Origin: Arion vulgaris
Lineage: Eukaryota; Mollusca; Gastropoda; Stylommatophora; Arionidae
Assembly: GCA_020796225.1 (NCBI GenBank)
Contig: CM036762.1
Coordinates: forward strand, 51,074,407-51,138,406
Length of the DNA: 64,000 bases
Direction of reading: 5' to 3'
Part shown: positions 31,713 to 42,902 of the stretch, piece by piece
Position numbering within the stretch: position 1 is the stretch's first letter
How the letters are laid out: every line of letters begins with the position of its first letter
Made by a program: the position numbers and the translations under genes
The notes under the pieces: generated by a model
The model's input: the letters and a program-made list of their open reading frames with translations, nothing else
What the model was told of the DNA's origin: nothing
Databases searched by the model: none

Positions 31713-32160
31713 AAGTTTGTGAAACGCTGATCTAGATCACTTTCTTTTCCGTTATATTAAACTTTACATGTTTTTTTAAACGTAATTAAAAATATTAAAA
31801 TAAATGTATATATATAAAATAATATATTGGATAATGATTATATAACAATGAGATACATTTACAAGCAAGATAATCACAAAACCTTTTCGTGATCAAATGT
31901 TGGGGTCATCAATACTTGTAGTAATAATTGTGTAACAATCACGGTATGGAAAGAGTTAATAATTATTTGATAAGAATGAAATATACTAAAATATAATTTT
32001 ATTCACAGAATTTAACTAAATATGCTGAATAAAAGTCTATAATAAAATTATATTATTTATAATAATTTTTTCAATATTTTACCAATTATATTCATTCATA
32101 TATACTTATTGATATACTGCTAACGAAAGATGGAAATGTGATGAAGGAATTTAAAAGAAC
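31713..32160. other. AT-rich, no gene seen
   Basis: Very AT-rich with no repeat shared elsewhere in the window and no useful frame. Confidence 0.5.
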
Positions 32161-32161
32161 A

Positions 32162-32424
32162 AACCGCCCTTGTAGTGCCGGGGCCCGTAAGGGAAGCAAA
32201 GAATAGTACCACTGCAACCTACAAGGCATGTCGTAGGAGTCGATTGATGTAGGACCTAGGAAGCTACCTAGTAAATAAAAAGCATCGCAGAAATCGAATG
32301 TGCTGGCCTACGTGTAGGCGCATAATTACACAATGTACAAACGCTCTTAGGCTCGAATCACATACAAATCACACAGAGTGGTTCACATGTGGTCGATATG
32401 GAGCGTTCTAAGAAGAAAAAGAAA
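32162..32424 (+). mobile_element. SINE-C
   Basis: Head gtagtgccggggcccgtaag, body ctagtaaataaaaagcatcg, tail gaagaaaaagaaacg. Full length. Confidence 0.86.
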
Positions 32425-32456
32425 CGAATAAACATGGTTTTACCAACAAATAAAAC

Positions 32457-33015
32457 ACAACTAAAAACAGTATGTAATGGTACTAATAAGAAAACACAGA
32501 TCAGCTAAAAACAGTATGGAACGGAACTAATAAGAAAACACAGATCAGAATACTAAGAGTATGCATATTCCCAGTGGCAACATATGGGTGTGAAGCATGG
32601 ACATTTAACAAAGCAGTGGAAAAATATATATGTGCTTTTGAATATAAGTATTACAGAAGAGTCCTTCGTGTATCGTGGACAGAGAAGAGAACAAATAGAT
32701 ATATTCAGAAAGAACTCAACATCAAAGAAAACTGGCTGATGCTACAAAATAAAAAAAGAGAAATCGAATTATTTTGAACATATAAAAAAAAAAGACACGA
32801 AAGTTTATGAAAAGAAGGTTTACTTGCAAAGAGAAAAAGAGGACAGCCACTGAGGAGATAAATTCAGGTTGTAACTGATGATATGAACATTCCGGCTGCA
32901 GAGGCGGAACATCTGCTCTATGAGGAGAAATACCGATGCATTGTTAGGGTGTCAACACACAGAGGGAAGTTCTACTTAGACAATATATTTGATGGTGAAG
33001 AAACATCAACATAAT
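32457..33015 (+). mobile_element. LINE-1 3' end with a short upstream duplication
   Basis: The frame gives ATYGCEAWTFNKAVEKYICA, then YYRRVLRVSWTEKRTNRYIQ and KELNIKENWLMLQ. The 3' part decays through several frame breaks to gacaatatatttgatggtga. Immediately upstream (32457-32550) a ~50-bp segment ending in aacacagatcag is present twice. Confidence 0.83.
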
Positions 33016-33441
33016 AGCCGCATTATGTTGGAGGTCAAATGTAAAGAAATAGATAACGAAAAAAATTGTAAATAATATAACTAATTTCTGCAATCGGCTG
33101 AGATGATATCGATCTGTACAAAAATATACTCTTCAAGAAACACGCAACTTGTATGCGTCTGTGCTTCGCCGCAACGTCATGTAGTATTTATGTTGCGTGG
33201 ATGTTTGTGCATTTATATCTATCTCGGACAGGGTTCAAAACAGGGTTCAAAAGCTCAAGCACAAGGAGTCTATGTGCTACTCAGTGATACAGTAACCCAA
33301 TGTAGTGTTTACTATGTGCATCCCCTGTAACAACTGGTCCATGCTGAGAACTTCTATACGCAATGCTTGTGTTTAAATGTTCATGGCAGGAGAATCATAA
33401 CGTCCCGATGACCTCTGATGTAGGAGGATACTCTCCTGAAG
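33016..33441. other. No gene recognised
   Basis: A duplicated cagggttcaaaa at about 33228-33252 is the only notable item. The 75-codon plus-strand frame lacks support. Confidence 0.35.
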
Positions 33442-33536
33442 GGTGAAGGACAATGATATAAGGAAAGCAAGATTTCACGCAAAGCTCCGTCGTATACGCC
33501 TTACTGGCCGCCCTGGGTACGCCTGAATTCATCGAG
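33442..33536 (+). repeat. R1 dispersed repeat, copy 2
   Basis: Contains aatgatataaggaaagcaag ... ttcacgcaaag ... gtacgcctgaattcat. Its last ~30 bp is itself the first unit of the adjoining 32-bp array, so the array grew out of the R1 end. Confidence 0.6.
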
Positions 33537-33985
33537 CCGCCCTGGTACGCCTGAATTCATTTCGAGCTCGCCCTGGGTACGCCTGAATTCATATCGAGCT
33601 CGCCCTGGGTACGCCTGAATTCATATCGAGCTCGCCCTGGGTACGCCTGAATTCATATCGAGCCCGCCCTGGGTACGCCTGATTCTTCGCTTTGTCCTGT
33701 ACGCCTAACTTCAATCAGCTCTTGTGGTTACGCCAGAACTATCAGCGCCATTGGTAGCCCTGAACGCATAGACTCGCCCTGGCATGCATCCTGAATTTCA
33801 GCCAACTCCAGAGCTCGACATCTGCGGTAACAGTGGCTACTATTGCCACGAGCTAACTCCTGGGTGGGTACGCCTGAATTCATATCGAGTGACATAAGTA
33901 CGAAGAATGGAGTTCAGTTCCTGAATCATTCGAGTTCCTGCTCCTGAGTACGCCTGAATTCATATCGAGCCTGAATCACGTTCCG
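33510..33985. repeat. 32-bp minisatellite (ccctgggtacgcctgaattc)
   Basis: Five clean 32-bp units to about 33680, then a scrambled stretch to 33980 in which unit words (acgcctgaattcatatcgag) reappear at irregular spacing among unrelated fragments. Confidence 0.85.
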
Positions 33986-34198
33986 AGTTCCTGCAATCAC
34001 GTTCCGATTCCTGCAATCACGTTCCGAGTTTCTGTAATCACGTTCCGAGTTCCTGTAATCACGTTCCGAGTTCCTGCAATCACGTTCCGAGTTCCTGAAT
34101 CACGTTCCGAGTTCCGAATCACGTTCCGAGTTCCTGTAATCACGTTCCGAGTTCCGTAATCAGTTCGAGTTCCTGTAATCACGTTCCGAGTTCCTGTG
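33985..34198. repeat. 21-bp minisatellite (aatcacgttccgagttcctg)
   Basis: About 10 units, several with 1-5-bp deletions. It follows the 32-bp array without a gap. The flank 34199-34339 shows decayed unit words (caatcagaa, cctgta). Confidence 0.9.
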
Positions 34199-34339
34199 AG
34201 TTAACGCTGCATGTCAATCAGAAACCTGTACTTATTGATTCTCAATTCTCATGTTCAATCAGTATTGTCTTGACGTGTTTCCAACCACAGAAGCTCTATG
34301 AATGCTGTCCAATAGTACACACATTTGCAGAGATTGAAT

Positions 34340-34504
34340 CAGTGGCGGCTCGTCATTAAGGGCCAGTGGGGTCAGGCCCCACCAAAAATAATGTGTAACG
34401 TGTATTTACTATTTAATAAATTAAAATATAACAACCAAAAACCATGATTTTTTCGAAAAATTGTGTTTGGCCCCGCTAACAAAAAGGAGCACGAGCCGCC
34501 ACTG
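34340..34504. mobile_element. MITE-h copy 2 (165 bp)
   Basis: Ends cagtggcggctcgtcattaa and gcacgagccgccactg. The 8-bp flanks are gattgaat and gattaaat (one mismatch). Confidence 0.92.
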
Positions 34505-34673
34505 GATTAAATAATGATATATTTTACAGCCATAAATCCCCACTGTATATACCCACATATTTTGAGTTATACTCAAGCATTGTGTCAGATCAGATGTGTC
34601 ATAGCGGTTATTCTGTCAGAGCTGACTCCATGCCCAGTAATGCACAGATGCGTATGTACACGTTGGTGACATT

Positions 34674-34928
34674 TCACTGTGTGCATCTAGCTAGCGCACG
34701 TGGTGGTAAGATCGTCCCGTCGAGCGGAACAAACGTAAGGCCATTTACTTCTGGTTTCTGAACATTTAACGGAAGTATCGATAAGGAAATCAGCAATCGA
34801 TGCACAAATGCTAACCAGGTACTGGGGAAGTTAACACCACTATTGTGACATAAAGTGATAAGACTAAAGACTAATGCAAATCTTATAAAAACGATTAACA
34901 CTATGTTACCAGCGCCAAACATGGCCAA
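34674..34928 (-). CDS. Possible small ORF, hydrophobic N-terminus
   Basis: An 84-residue minus-strand frame starts MAMFGAGNIVLIVFIRFALV, a plausible signal peptide or membrane anchor, and ends in TGA. It is not related to any repeat here. Without codon bias, homology or splice signals I cannot say that it is a gene. Chance is the main alternative. Confidence 0.15.
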   Translation of the reverse strand: MAMFGAGNIVLIVFIRFALVFSLITLCHNSGVNFPSTWLAFVHRLLISLSILPLNVQKPEVNGLTFVPLDGTILPPRALARCTQ

Positions 34929-34954
34929 TAACAGCAGCTAACGAGCAAAAAATC

Positions 34955-35345
34955 ATAACAACGGAGATGAGACTTTTTAGAAGAGCTACAGGAGTGAATT
35001 GAAATTAGAAAAGAAAAAATCAGAAGATTGTGAAACTTCATGCATTTCATAAAAGAACAACATAGAAAATGGTTTTGACACCTGACAAGAATACCATGGT
35101 ATCAACTACCACAGAGAGCCACACTGAAAAAGTATAACGAATACAGTGCAAGAGGAAAACCGCGCCTACGATGGAGCTACGGCATCAAGAGCAGTCTTAA
35201 TAAAACGAATAACAGCTTGCGAAGCGTCTTTGAACAAGCACACACATGATCACTAAACCCTCCCTTCCTCTTAAACACTTCTATAAAGAAGTAAATGGTC
35301 GAAGACAAGACATCCCATATTCTCAGTCTCTTTAACGAAAGGTGA
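34955..35345 (+). mobile_element. LINE C-terminal fragment
   Basis: After frame breaks it reads EMRLFRRATGV, then WFGHLTRMPWYQLPQRATLK and NEYSARGKPRLRW. This is the 'GHL-R-M...GKPR-RW' C-terminus of a reverse transcriptase of the jockey/RTE type (exact clade uncertain). Confidence 0.7.
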
Positions 35346-35449
35346 AAAACGAAAAGTCTAAGATGAAAGGACCACTGTTGGAAAAAGTGAATGACACTCA
35401 TATGTACTTCCAACATCCATGGATCGTTGAGCTATGGGGATGCACATGT

Positions 35450-35722
35450 CGTTGCGGTAATGAGATAGATTGTCGTTGCGGTAATGACGAATGATGAGGT
35501 GATCGTTGCAGTAATGAGAGTAGATTGTCGTTGCAGTAATGAGAGTGATTGTCTGAGAGTAGATTGTCGTTGCAGTAATGAGTAGATGTCGTTGCAGTAA
35601 TGAGAGTGATTGTCGTTGCGAGTAGATTGGTTGCAGTAGAGTAGATTGTCGTTGCAGTAATGAGAGTAGATTGTCGTTGCAGTAATGAGAGTAGATTGTC
35701 GTTGCAGTAATGAGAGTAGTTA
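35450..35722. repeat. 25-bp minisatellite (gattgtcgttgcagtaatga)
   Basis: About 11 units. The middle (35540-35640) has lost pieces of units while the right end is clean. Confidence 0.9.
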
Positions 35723-35828
35723 GACCTGCATCAACAGTAATTAAAGTTGTGCTCTAGGAGATGCATACAAGGAACACGCCACATGTGTTTAGGGGGACAA
35801 TATGTTGGATGAGGCCACAACCAGTGTC

Positions 35829-35970
35829 GGCTCGTCATTAAGGGCCAGTGAGACCGAGGCCCCACTAAACATAGTGTGTAATGTGTATTATTATTTTAAG
35901 AATTAAAATATAACCTAACCCAAAACCATAATTTCCCCGAAAATTTGTCACTGGTCCCACTAACAAAAAA
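35829..35970. mobile_element. MITE-h copy 3, right end missing
   Basis: Starts cagtgtcggctcgtcattaa and runs through ggtcccactaacaaaaaag. The terminal gagccgccactg is absent, so it is a truncated copy. Confidence 0.85.
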
Positions 35971-36059
35971 GTTTAAATTAATGATGTATGTTTACTGAGA
36001 TTAATGAATTTTGTCAGAAATTGTTAAACAAGCAAAACTGACCATCAATATTGCATAAT

Positions 36060-36398
36060 GAGTATGTGAGTCTCGCCGCTATGGCGAGAGACATCAGTCA
36101 AATGGTCACCAGGCATCACGCAAATATCAGTCTGAAGCGCAATATCAGGCGTCATTACCTTCGCCATGACAGTGAGCTATCGCAGAAGAAGAAAAATGAT
36201 GTATTTGAGTGATCGACCATAATGTTTAGACATGTATAGTTTCCTACATCTGTCATTGGAAGCTGATCAGGTCACCTGTAGATCTGCATGTGGAGAAAAA
36301 TCACACGTAGGCCTGTTAGGGGATACATATCACCTATATGTCTCCTAGCCGATAGGGTTCAATGACAATTGGAAACAGGATAATTGCACACAAGACAA
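36060..36398. other. Unassigned; one GAA tail
   Basis: A short retroposon-like 3' end (ctatcgcagaagaagaaaaa) is at about 36178-36197, resembling the LINE-2 terminus. The 300 bases before the LINE-2 tail at 36399 hold nothing else recognisable. Confidence 0.35.
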
Positions 36399-36517
36399 TT
36401 GCACAAGCGGCCACAGTTAGTCCGCCTAAAAACTAAGCTTTGTGGAAACCTGAAGTTGACTGCCCAGTTTGTGGTTAAGCGCATGACCAGAGACCAGAGA
36501 TTGCTGAAGAAGAAGAA
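36399..36517 (+). mobile_element. LINE-2 3' tail, short
   Basis: About 120 bp of LINE-2 end: gcggccacagttagtccgcc, aaaactaagctttg, ctgcccagtttgtggt, then gaagaagaaa. It is more diverged than the copies at 14.0 and 59.8 kb. Confidence 0.78.
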
Positions 36518-36725
36518 ACAATAGCAAACTATTCTTAACAACAAAAATGTAAAACTTGTTGTTCTTGTTTTTATTTCAGAATTATCATTGGTTCCTGTAA
36601 GGATGGTACAGAAGTATATATTTAACATTGTTGCAGTCACAGAAAAGCATCACTTGACCAGAACGATAATAATGACAATAGTTAAAAGATGATTTTGTTG
36701 TCAGTACGTCAAGTTTTTTGTCGGT

Positions 36726-38553
36726 AAGTTGGTTGTTGATGTTGTGATAAGTTGGTTGTTGATGTTGTGATAAGTTGGTTGTTGGTGTTGTGATAAGTTG
36801 GGTGTTGATGTTGTGATAAGTTGGTTGTTGGTGTTGTGATAAGTTGGGTGTTGATGTTGTGATAAGTTGGTTGTTGATGTTGTGATAAGTTGGTTGTTGG
36901 TGTTGTGATAAGTTGGTTGCTAATGTTGTGATAAGTTGGGTGTTGATGTTATGATAAGTTGGTTGTTGGTGTTGTGATAAGTTGGTTGCTAATGTTGTGA
37001 TAAGTTGACTGCTAATGTTGTGATAAGTTGGTTGTTGGTGTTGTGATAAGTTGACTGCTAATGTTGTGATAAGTTGGTTGTTGGTGTTGTGATAAGTCGA
37101 CTGCTAATGTTGTGATAAGTTGGTTGTTGGTGTTGTGATAAGTTGACTGCTAATGTTGTGATAAGTTGGTTGTTGGTGTTGTGATAAGTTGACTGCTAAT
37201 GTTGTGATAAGTTGACTGCTAATGTTGTGATAAGTTGACTGCTAATGTTGTGATAAGTTGGCTGCTAATGTTGTGATAAGTTGGCTGCTAATGTTGTGAT
37301 AAGTTGACTGCTAATGTTGTGATAAGTTGACTGCTAATGTTGTGATAAGTTGACTGCTAATGTTGTGATAAGTTGGCTGCTAATGTTGTGATAAGTTGGC
37401 TGCTAATGTTGTGATAAGTTGACTGCTAATGTTGTGATAAGTTGACTGCTAATGTTGTGATAAGTTGACTGCTAATGTTGTGATAAGTTGACTGCTAATG
37501 TTGTGATAAGTTGGCTGCTAATGTTGTGATAAGTTGGTTGTTGGTGTTGTGATAAGTTGGCTGCTAATGTTGTGATAAGTTGGCTGCTAATGTTGTGATA
37601 AGTTGACTGCTAATGTTGTGATAAGTTGACTGCTAATGTTGTGATAAGTTGGGTGTTGGTGTTGTGATAAGTTGGCTGCTAATGTTGTGATAAGTTGGCT
37701 GCTAATGTTGTGATAAGTTGGCTGCTAATGTTGTGATAAGTTGGTTGTTAGTGTTGTGATAAGTTGACTGCTAATGTTGTGATAAGTTGGTTGTTGGTGT
37801 TGTGATAAGTTGGCTGCTAATGTTGTGATAAGTTGGTTGTTGGTGTTGTGATAAGTTGACTGCTAATGTTGTGATAAGTTGGTTGTTTGTGTTGTGATAA
37901 GTTGACTGCTAATGTTGTGATAAGTTGTCTGCTTATGTTGTGATAAGTTGGCTGCTAATGTTGTGATAAGTTGGCTGCTAATGTTGTGATAAGTTGACTG
38001 CTAATGTTGTGATAAGTTGACTGCTAATGTTGTGATAAGTTGGCTGCTAATGTTGTGATAAGTTGACTGCTAATGTTGTGATAAGTTGACTGCTAATGTT
38101 GTGATAAGTTGACTGCTAATGTTGTGATAAGTTGGTGCTATGTTGTGATAAGTTGGATGCTAATGTTGTGATAAGTTGACTGCTAATGTTGTGATAAGTT
38201 GGCTGCTAATGTTGTGATAAGTTGACTGCTAATGTTGTGATAAGTTGGCTGCTAATGTTGTGATAAGTTGGTTGCTATGTTGATAAGTTGGTTGTTGTTG
38301 TTGTGATAAGTTGGTTGCTAATGTTGTGATAAGTTGTGTGTGTTGTGATAAGTTTGCATGGTCTGCTAATGTTGTGATAAGTTGACGCTAATGTTGTGAT
38401 AATACTGCTAATGTGTGATGTTCTGCTAATGTTGTGATTAGTTGACTGCTAATGTTGTGATAAGTTGGTTGCTAATGTTGTGATACGTTGACTGCTAATG
38501 TTGTGATAAGTTGGTTGCTAATGTTGTGATAAGTTGGGTGTTGACGATGTGAT
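36726..38553. repeat. 23-bp satellite (gctaatgttgtgataagttg)
   Basis: About 79 units of 23 bp. Three unit types occur: ggttgttgg/atg, gactgctaatg and ggctgctaatg. They alternate in places (37000-37200) and form runs elsewhere, which suggests higher-order duplication. The region 38270-38430 is disrupted. Confidence 0.94.
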
Positions 38554-38633
38554 ATTAAATGTGCTGTTATTAATTTAGCAGTGTTCTGTAAGGATATTGA
38601 CATATGCTGACCTCTGCTACTGTCATGCACAAA

Positions 38634-39080
38634 TCACCGTCTTCTCCGTTGCTTCGGCTTCGTCTCCTCATATCTACCCAGATGCCTCCCTACACACTTC
38701 ATCTTTGTATACCTACCAAATAGTTCAATTTTCTCATTTTTATTCTTAACATCAGCCAGTTTGATTCGATTGTGAATTTCATCTGGATATATCTGTTTGT
38801 TTTCTTCTCCTTCCATGGTATCTGAACAACTCTTCTGTAATATTTATATTTTTTTTTTAAATAGATGCTTCTTCATAGCCTTGTTACATTCCTAGATTGC
38901 AGCAGGAAATATACATGCTCTTTGTATTTTGATCTTTGTTGTCCTACCTGCCCCATATCACACATTTTATGTTACGTTTCTGTAAGGCTATGTTTGTTTC
39001 GGCAGTACTACTTTTTAAAATTATTATTGCCAAATGTGGCAGTCGTTTCGACCAAATTTCTCTTTAACTTTGACTTACCA
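38634..39080 (-). mobile_element. LINE-1 3' region, minus strand, decayed
   Basis: The minus-strand frame starts with a MEGEENKQIYPDEIHNRIKL segment corresponding to TEKRTNRYIQKELNIKENW of other copies, and ends REETKPKQRRRR-like. The higher-coordinate part, to 39080, is only weakly LINE-like. Confidence 0.6.
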
Positions 39081-39317
39081 ATGTGATTTGTGACAACTGT
39101 AGGCATACAAATTATAAAGTTCACAATAACTAGACATTCATAATGGCGAAAAAGATAATAAGAATGAAATGATCAGGACTCTGCTCCACCTCTAAGTGGT
39201 GACTTTGGTAATAAGCTGAATCACTGCAGTCTGGGTAAGCGAACTAAAATTAAATTGGGTGGAGGACGATGTCTCAAAATGTCAGTGGTGAAAACGGAAG
39301 TGAACTGATTCGTCTTG

Positions 39318-39455
39318 CTTTCGCCCGCTATTACTTCAGGCGGAGTCAGGCTCTCTGGTTTGGCACTTCTGACTTTTTTTTTGCGTGACTGCTTGCTTTC
39401 CTTTTATCAGTGTCCTACGCTATACATGCGTGCCTCCTTCGACTTCAGAGGTAAT
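39318..39455 (-). mobile_element. SINE-B-like 3' fragment
   Basis: Shares cttcagaggtaatgaagtta with the corresponding part of SINE-B (cttcagaggtactcacgtta), and an internal poly-T. There is no head and no clear ends. Confidence 0.35.
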
Positions 39456-39457
39456 GA

Positions 39458-39723
39458 AGTTAGCCCGTGTTTGTTGCTAGGGCCCATAATGGGGAAAAAA
39501 ATAGTAACACTGCGACCTACAAGTCATGTCGTAAGAGTCGAATGAGGTAGGGGCCTAGGGAAGCTACCCTAGTAAATAAAAAGCTTCACAGAAATCAGAT
39601 GAGCGGACCTACTTGCAGGCGCATAACTGGTACAACGTACACTTAGGCTCAGATCACATACCAATCACAGAGTGGTTTAACAAGTGGTCGATATGGAGCG
39701 TTCGAAGAAAAAGTATAAGAAGA
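39458..39723 (+). mobile_element. SINE-C next to the DDE transposon
   Basis: Core catgtcgtaagagtcgaatg, block ggcctagggaagctacccta, tail gaagaaaaagtataagaaga. It ends about 20 bp before the transposon target site. Confidence 0.86.
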
Positions 39724-39747
39724 CCCGTTGTCTATAGACTGGTTATA

Positions 39748-39854
39748 GTCTGTCCATTAATTCGTGAGCACGTTTGAAATTGATTTTCTCGAAAACTACC
39801 TGTTGGATCTCAGTGATTTTTTTGCATGCAGCTTTAGAATATCCATGACGCTAA
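39748..39854. repeat. Left terminal inverted repeat of the transposon
   Basis: Runs from gtctgtccattaattcgtga to atatccatgacgcta. It differs from the right TIR by a handful of bases, mainly in the gcatgca/cttgca region. Confidence 0.93.
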
Positions 39855-40222
39855 AATAAAGCTAACCAGTAGTCCATAGATGCTACGGATTTTGCACATC
39901 GGCGAATTCCTTTGATCTTTTATGACAATTGCAAATACGGGGCTCAAATTTTAGATTTTACAGTAATCCTAGAATTTGTCCATGTCAATTCTATTCATAG
40001 GTGTATCTCCATATTAACTTGATAGGTCAAGTAATTAAGTGTGTTGCCCTTTATGTGCAATCGTGAACTTGGATACAATATGCAACAGTTAGTCCTCCCT
40101 TCGGTCACCATTAGACCCCAGGGTGTCTTAACTTCACCACAAATTGTATGATGGTAGACGCATTTGGATATGGAAATGTATACGTTGCTATTTCTCAGTC
40201 TGTAATCAAAATATGATTTGTA

Positions 40223-41462
40223 TCATCCCGAATCTGACGATTCCATGAGGTTGATAATTGTTACTGGCTGGACAAATTGTAATCCATCTCGGTGCCAGTA
40301 CTCGTCTTCCTCTCGGAGCACATGTTCAACACACTTCTTCCAGAACTGCATGTCTATCATTGAGAGGGACTCGCGTGTCAGAACTTCAACATCACACATT
40401 TTAAACGTCCTGTTCTGTTCGGCAACTTGCCCTTTTACTTTAGCCCAGACAAGCTCTATCGGATTGAGGTGAGCATGATATGGAGGTAGTCGCAAAGACG
40501 TGTGGCCGTATTCCGCAATGATTTTGTCAATATGAAACACCTTTGTCTTATTTGTCATCCTCACCAGGTGCAACAACTCGGGTTTCAAATATGTATCATC
40601 GAAGCTGACATTTTCCTTAGCAAGCCAAGTCCTAATTTGATCTTTTGTATTTGATGCAGTTGGTACTTTGTCTTCCGCTGATACTGCGTTGTGATAGGAT
40701 GCATTATCCATTACCAAGCATGATGGTCTGTTTAGAATTGGAAGTAGATCTTTCTCCATCCAGTGCCTGAAAATATGTCCATTCATTTCTGTGTGGTAGT
40801 CCCTACCGTCGGTACTTTTGATTGGAAAATAAGTCCAGCGTCATGGACAAGACCGTCTTCACTGCTTCCTGCATGTGTTAGTATAATACGCTGGCCTTTG
40901 CTGCTTGGTATTTTTCTTTTCTGTTCACCGTCTACTGATTGCCATTCTTTAGCATTGGTGTGGTGAGCATTGACCCATGATTCGTCCAAATATACAATAT
41001 CATAGCCTTGCCTCCGCCGCTCACGGATCTGCCTTAGGTATTTACTTCGGGCAGCAATTAAATGTGGCTTTTCACAAATAATATTCCTGCCGCCTATAGT
41101 TTTTCTGAAGGTGAATCCGGCGGCTCTTACAATTTTCCATAGAGTACTTTTAGAAATGTCTATGCTGCAATCTGATTGCAGTTTTAATTTCAGTTTCCTG
41201 AGAGTAACAAGTTGATTTGTCGCAAACATTTTCAAGAGCTCCGTCTTATGACATCTATGTCAAAGTCGTCAATTGTTCTTTTCCTTCCTTGCTTGACATT
41301 AGTGCACTTTGTGTCCTGTTTAATCCATCGGGAAAAGGATTCTCTATTCAGACCAAGCGCCAGTTGCGTTCGTTTCTCAGGGTTATGAATATCGCAATAT
41401 AGATGACCTCTCTTAGATTTCCTACGGAAGTGTTGGTATAGTAAAACTGTAACCTTCTGCAT
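40223..41462 (-). pseudogene. Sailor-like DDE transposase with two frameshifts
   Basis: The likely start is the ATG at 41462 (MQKVTVLLYQ), although the frame is open upstream to 41567. The N-terminal part includes LNRESFSRWIKQ and a basic RKRTIDDFD segment, a probable DNA-binding region. Frame one ends near 41232. Frame two (to 40783) carries the first catalytic Asp in IVYLDESWVNAHH. Frame three (to 40223) carries the second Asp in CLVMDNASYHN and the Glu in HLNPIELVWAKVKG, 83 residues apart, and ends at a stop. All three catalytic residues are present, so inactivation is recent and due to the two indels (near 41234 and 40785). Confidence 0.92.
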
Positions 41463-41827
41463 TGTTATAAATGTGCACTTCAGACTCATTATGAATGTGA
41501 TATCAATGTCAGTTTTGATAAGCCAACAAATATGATACAATAGCTTCATACAAATAGCGAGATACACCTATAACTATACAACGGTATCCCAATTATAACG
41601 TCATATGCTTTCCGCTTTCAAAGTCGACTGGGTTAGGTGCACGGTAATTCGTGAAATTGTTGTTTACTCACGATATTTCAATGTTACCATAATGTATTTT
41701 AGAACAACGCGTCTGTGTACCGTAGATCTGTTACTATTGTGTACAATCCGGTGAGGTTGATTTTAATATAACCTGAAGAAGAAATATTTCAAACTACATC
41801 AAATTTTCTTGGAAAAAAATATTTCTC

Positions 41828-41932
41828 TAGCGTCATGGATATTCTAAGGCTACTTGCAAAAAATCACTGAGATCCAACAGGTAGTTTTCGAGAAAATCAA
41901 TTTCAAACGTGCTCACGAATTAATGGACAGAC
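41828..41932. repeat. Right terminal inverted repeat of the transposon
   Basis: Complement of the left TIR, ending ttaatggacagac just before the ttata flank. Confidence 0.93.
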
Positions 41933-41964
41933 TTATAACATATATACTGTGTGTAAGTTAATTA

Positions 41965-42205
41965 GGTGGGGTCCCTGTGGTTAAGTGGTGACGCCTTTAA
42001 CTTGCATTCCGAAAGTCGTGAGTTACCACACCGTTGTATTCACACTTACAATTTTCTCCCAGAAACCCATAAGATTGTTGACAGAGCTACAGAGTCATGC
42101 TTTGTGCAGTACCCTCTGTACTCTAGACATGAAGTGCGTCTGTTTTTGTGGAGCGAATCCGAGCATACGGTCAAGTCGGTGCAATGAAGTGAAACCATCA
42201 TCGTA
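41965..42205 (+). mobile_element. SINE-D, diverged
   Basis: Head gtccctgtggttaagtggtg, body with gacagagctacagagtcatg and gtgcaatgaagtgaa. It matches the order of blocks of the better SINE-D at 58.4 kb. The B box region (cgtgagttaccac) has lost the consensus. Confidence 0.65.
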
Positions 42206-42276
42206 AGATTCTTGACAAATACTATGTGTTATTTCATTGAGGTCATGGAGCTCACGTTGTTGTAGTTTTATTGCAT

Positions 42277-42530
42277 AGTCGCCCCAGTGGTTACCGGGGC
42301 CCTAATTTGGGGTGTAAAGAATAGAACCACTGTTACCTACCGCGCATGTCGTAAGAGGCGACGAAGGAGGTTTGGCTGAAATCGGATGCACGTGTCCTAA
42401 ACGTGTAGAAGTCTATGCGTATAGGGGCCTACCAAACCAACGTGCAACGTATACACGTTCTTGGCAAAGATCAAACATATCACAAAGAGTGATTAAAATT
42501 GGTCGTAAAGAACGAACGCAAAGAAGAAGA
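42277..42530 (+). mobile_element. SINE-A
   Basis: Starts gtcgccccagtggttaccgg and ends in a GAA tail at 42521-42530. Nearly consensus. Confidence 0.9.
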
Positions 42531-42547
42531 ATGTTGATTAATTTAGA

Positions 42548-42808
42548 TAATGTGAGCGTCTGTAGCGTAAACGGTAGTAAGCTCGATCACAACCCAGGTG
42601 TTCTTGGTTCAAACTCAGTGGCAGGCAGTTAAGAAGCAAATTCGTTTCCGTGGGATTTTTAGGAAAGGTAAAAATAGACCTCATCGTAGAGACAGAAATG
42701 GCAAACTACAGAACGTATAAGTGGTGCCTAGAAAAACCGACGATTGGTTTACTGGTGTTGATGGCTTGGTCATGTAAATGATATGCCACAATTTTCATTT
42801 TCAATTGA
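42548..42808 (+). mobile_element. SINE-E, just upstream of the Notum-like exon
   Basis: Head gtctgtagcgtaaacggtag, B box ggttcaaactc, body aatggcaaactacagaacg, end tgtaaatgatatgccacaat. It supplies the upstream ATG at 42778, which is therefore not the likely start of the neighbouring gene. Confidence 0.87.
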
Positions 42809-42902
42809 TTAATGAAGGGGAAACAATGTTAGATCGGAGTAGATCAGGATACGCCGCTGAAGTTCATTGTGATTTTTATATAACAAATTTTTTTGTCCTC
42901 AG

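Larger units (their letters stand above)
39748..41932 (-). mobile_element. Complete Sailor-like DDE transposon (2185 bp)
   Basis: Bounded by ~105-bp inverted repeats that are almost identical (39748-39854 and 41828-41932), starting gtctgtccattaattcgtga. The flanks are ttata on both sides (39743-39747 and 41933-41937), which contain the TA target expected for Tc1/mariner elements. It encodes one transposase on the minus strand, broken by two frameshifts. The wide Asp-Glu spacing recalls the DD82E Sailor family (from memory). No other gene is inside. Confidence 0.92.
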
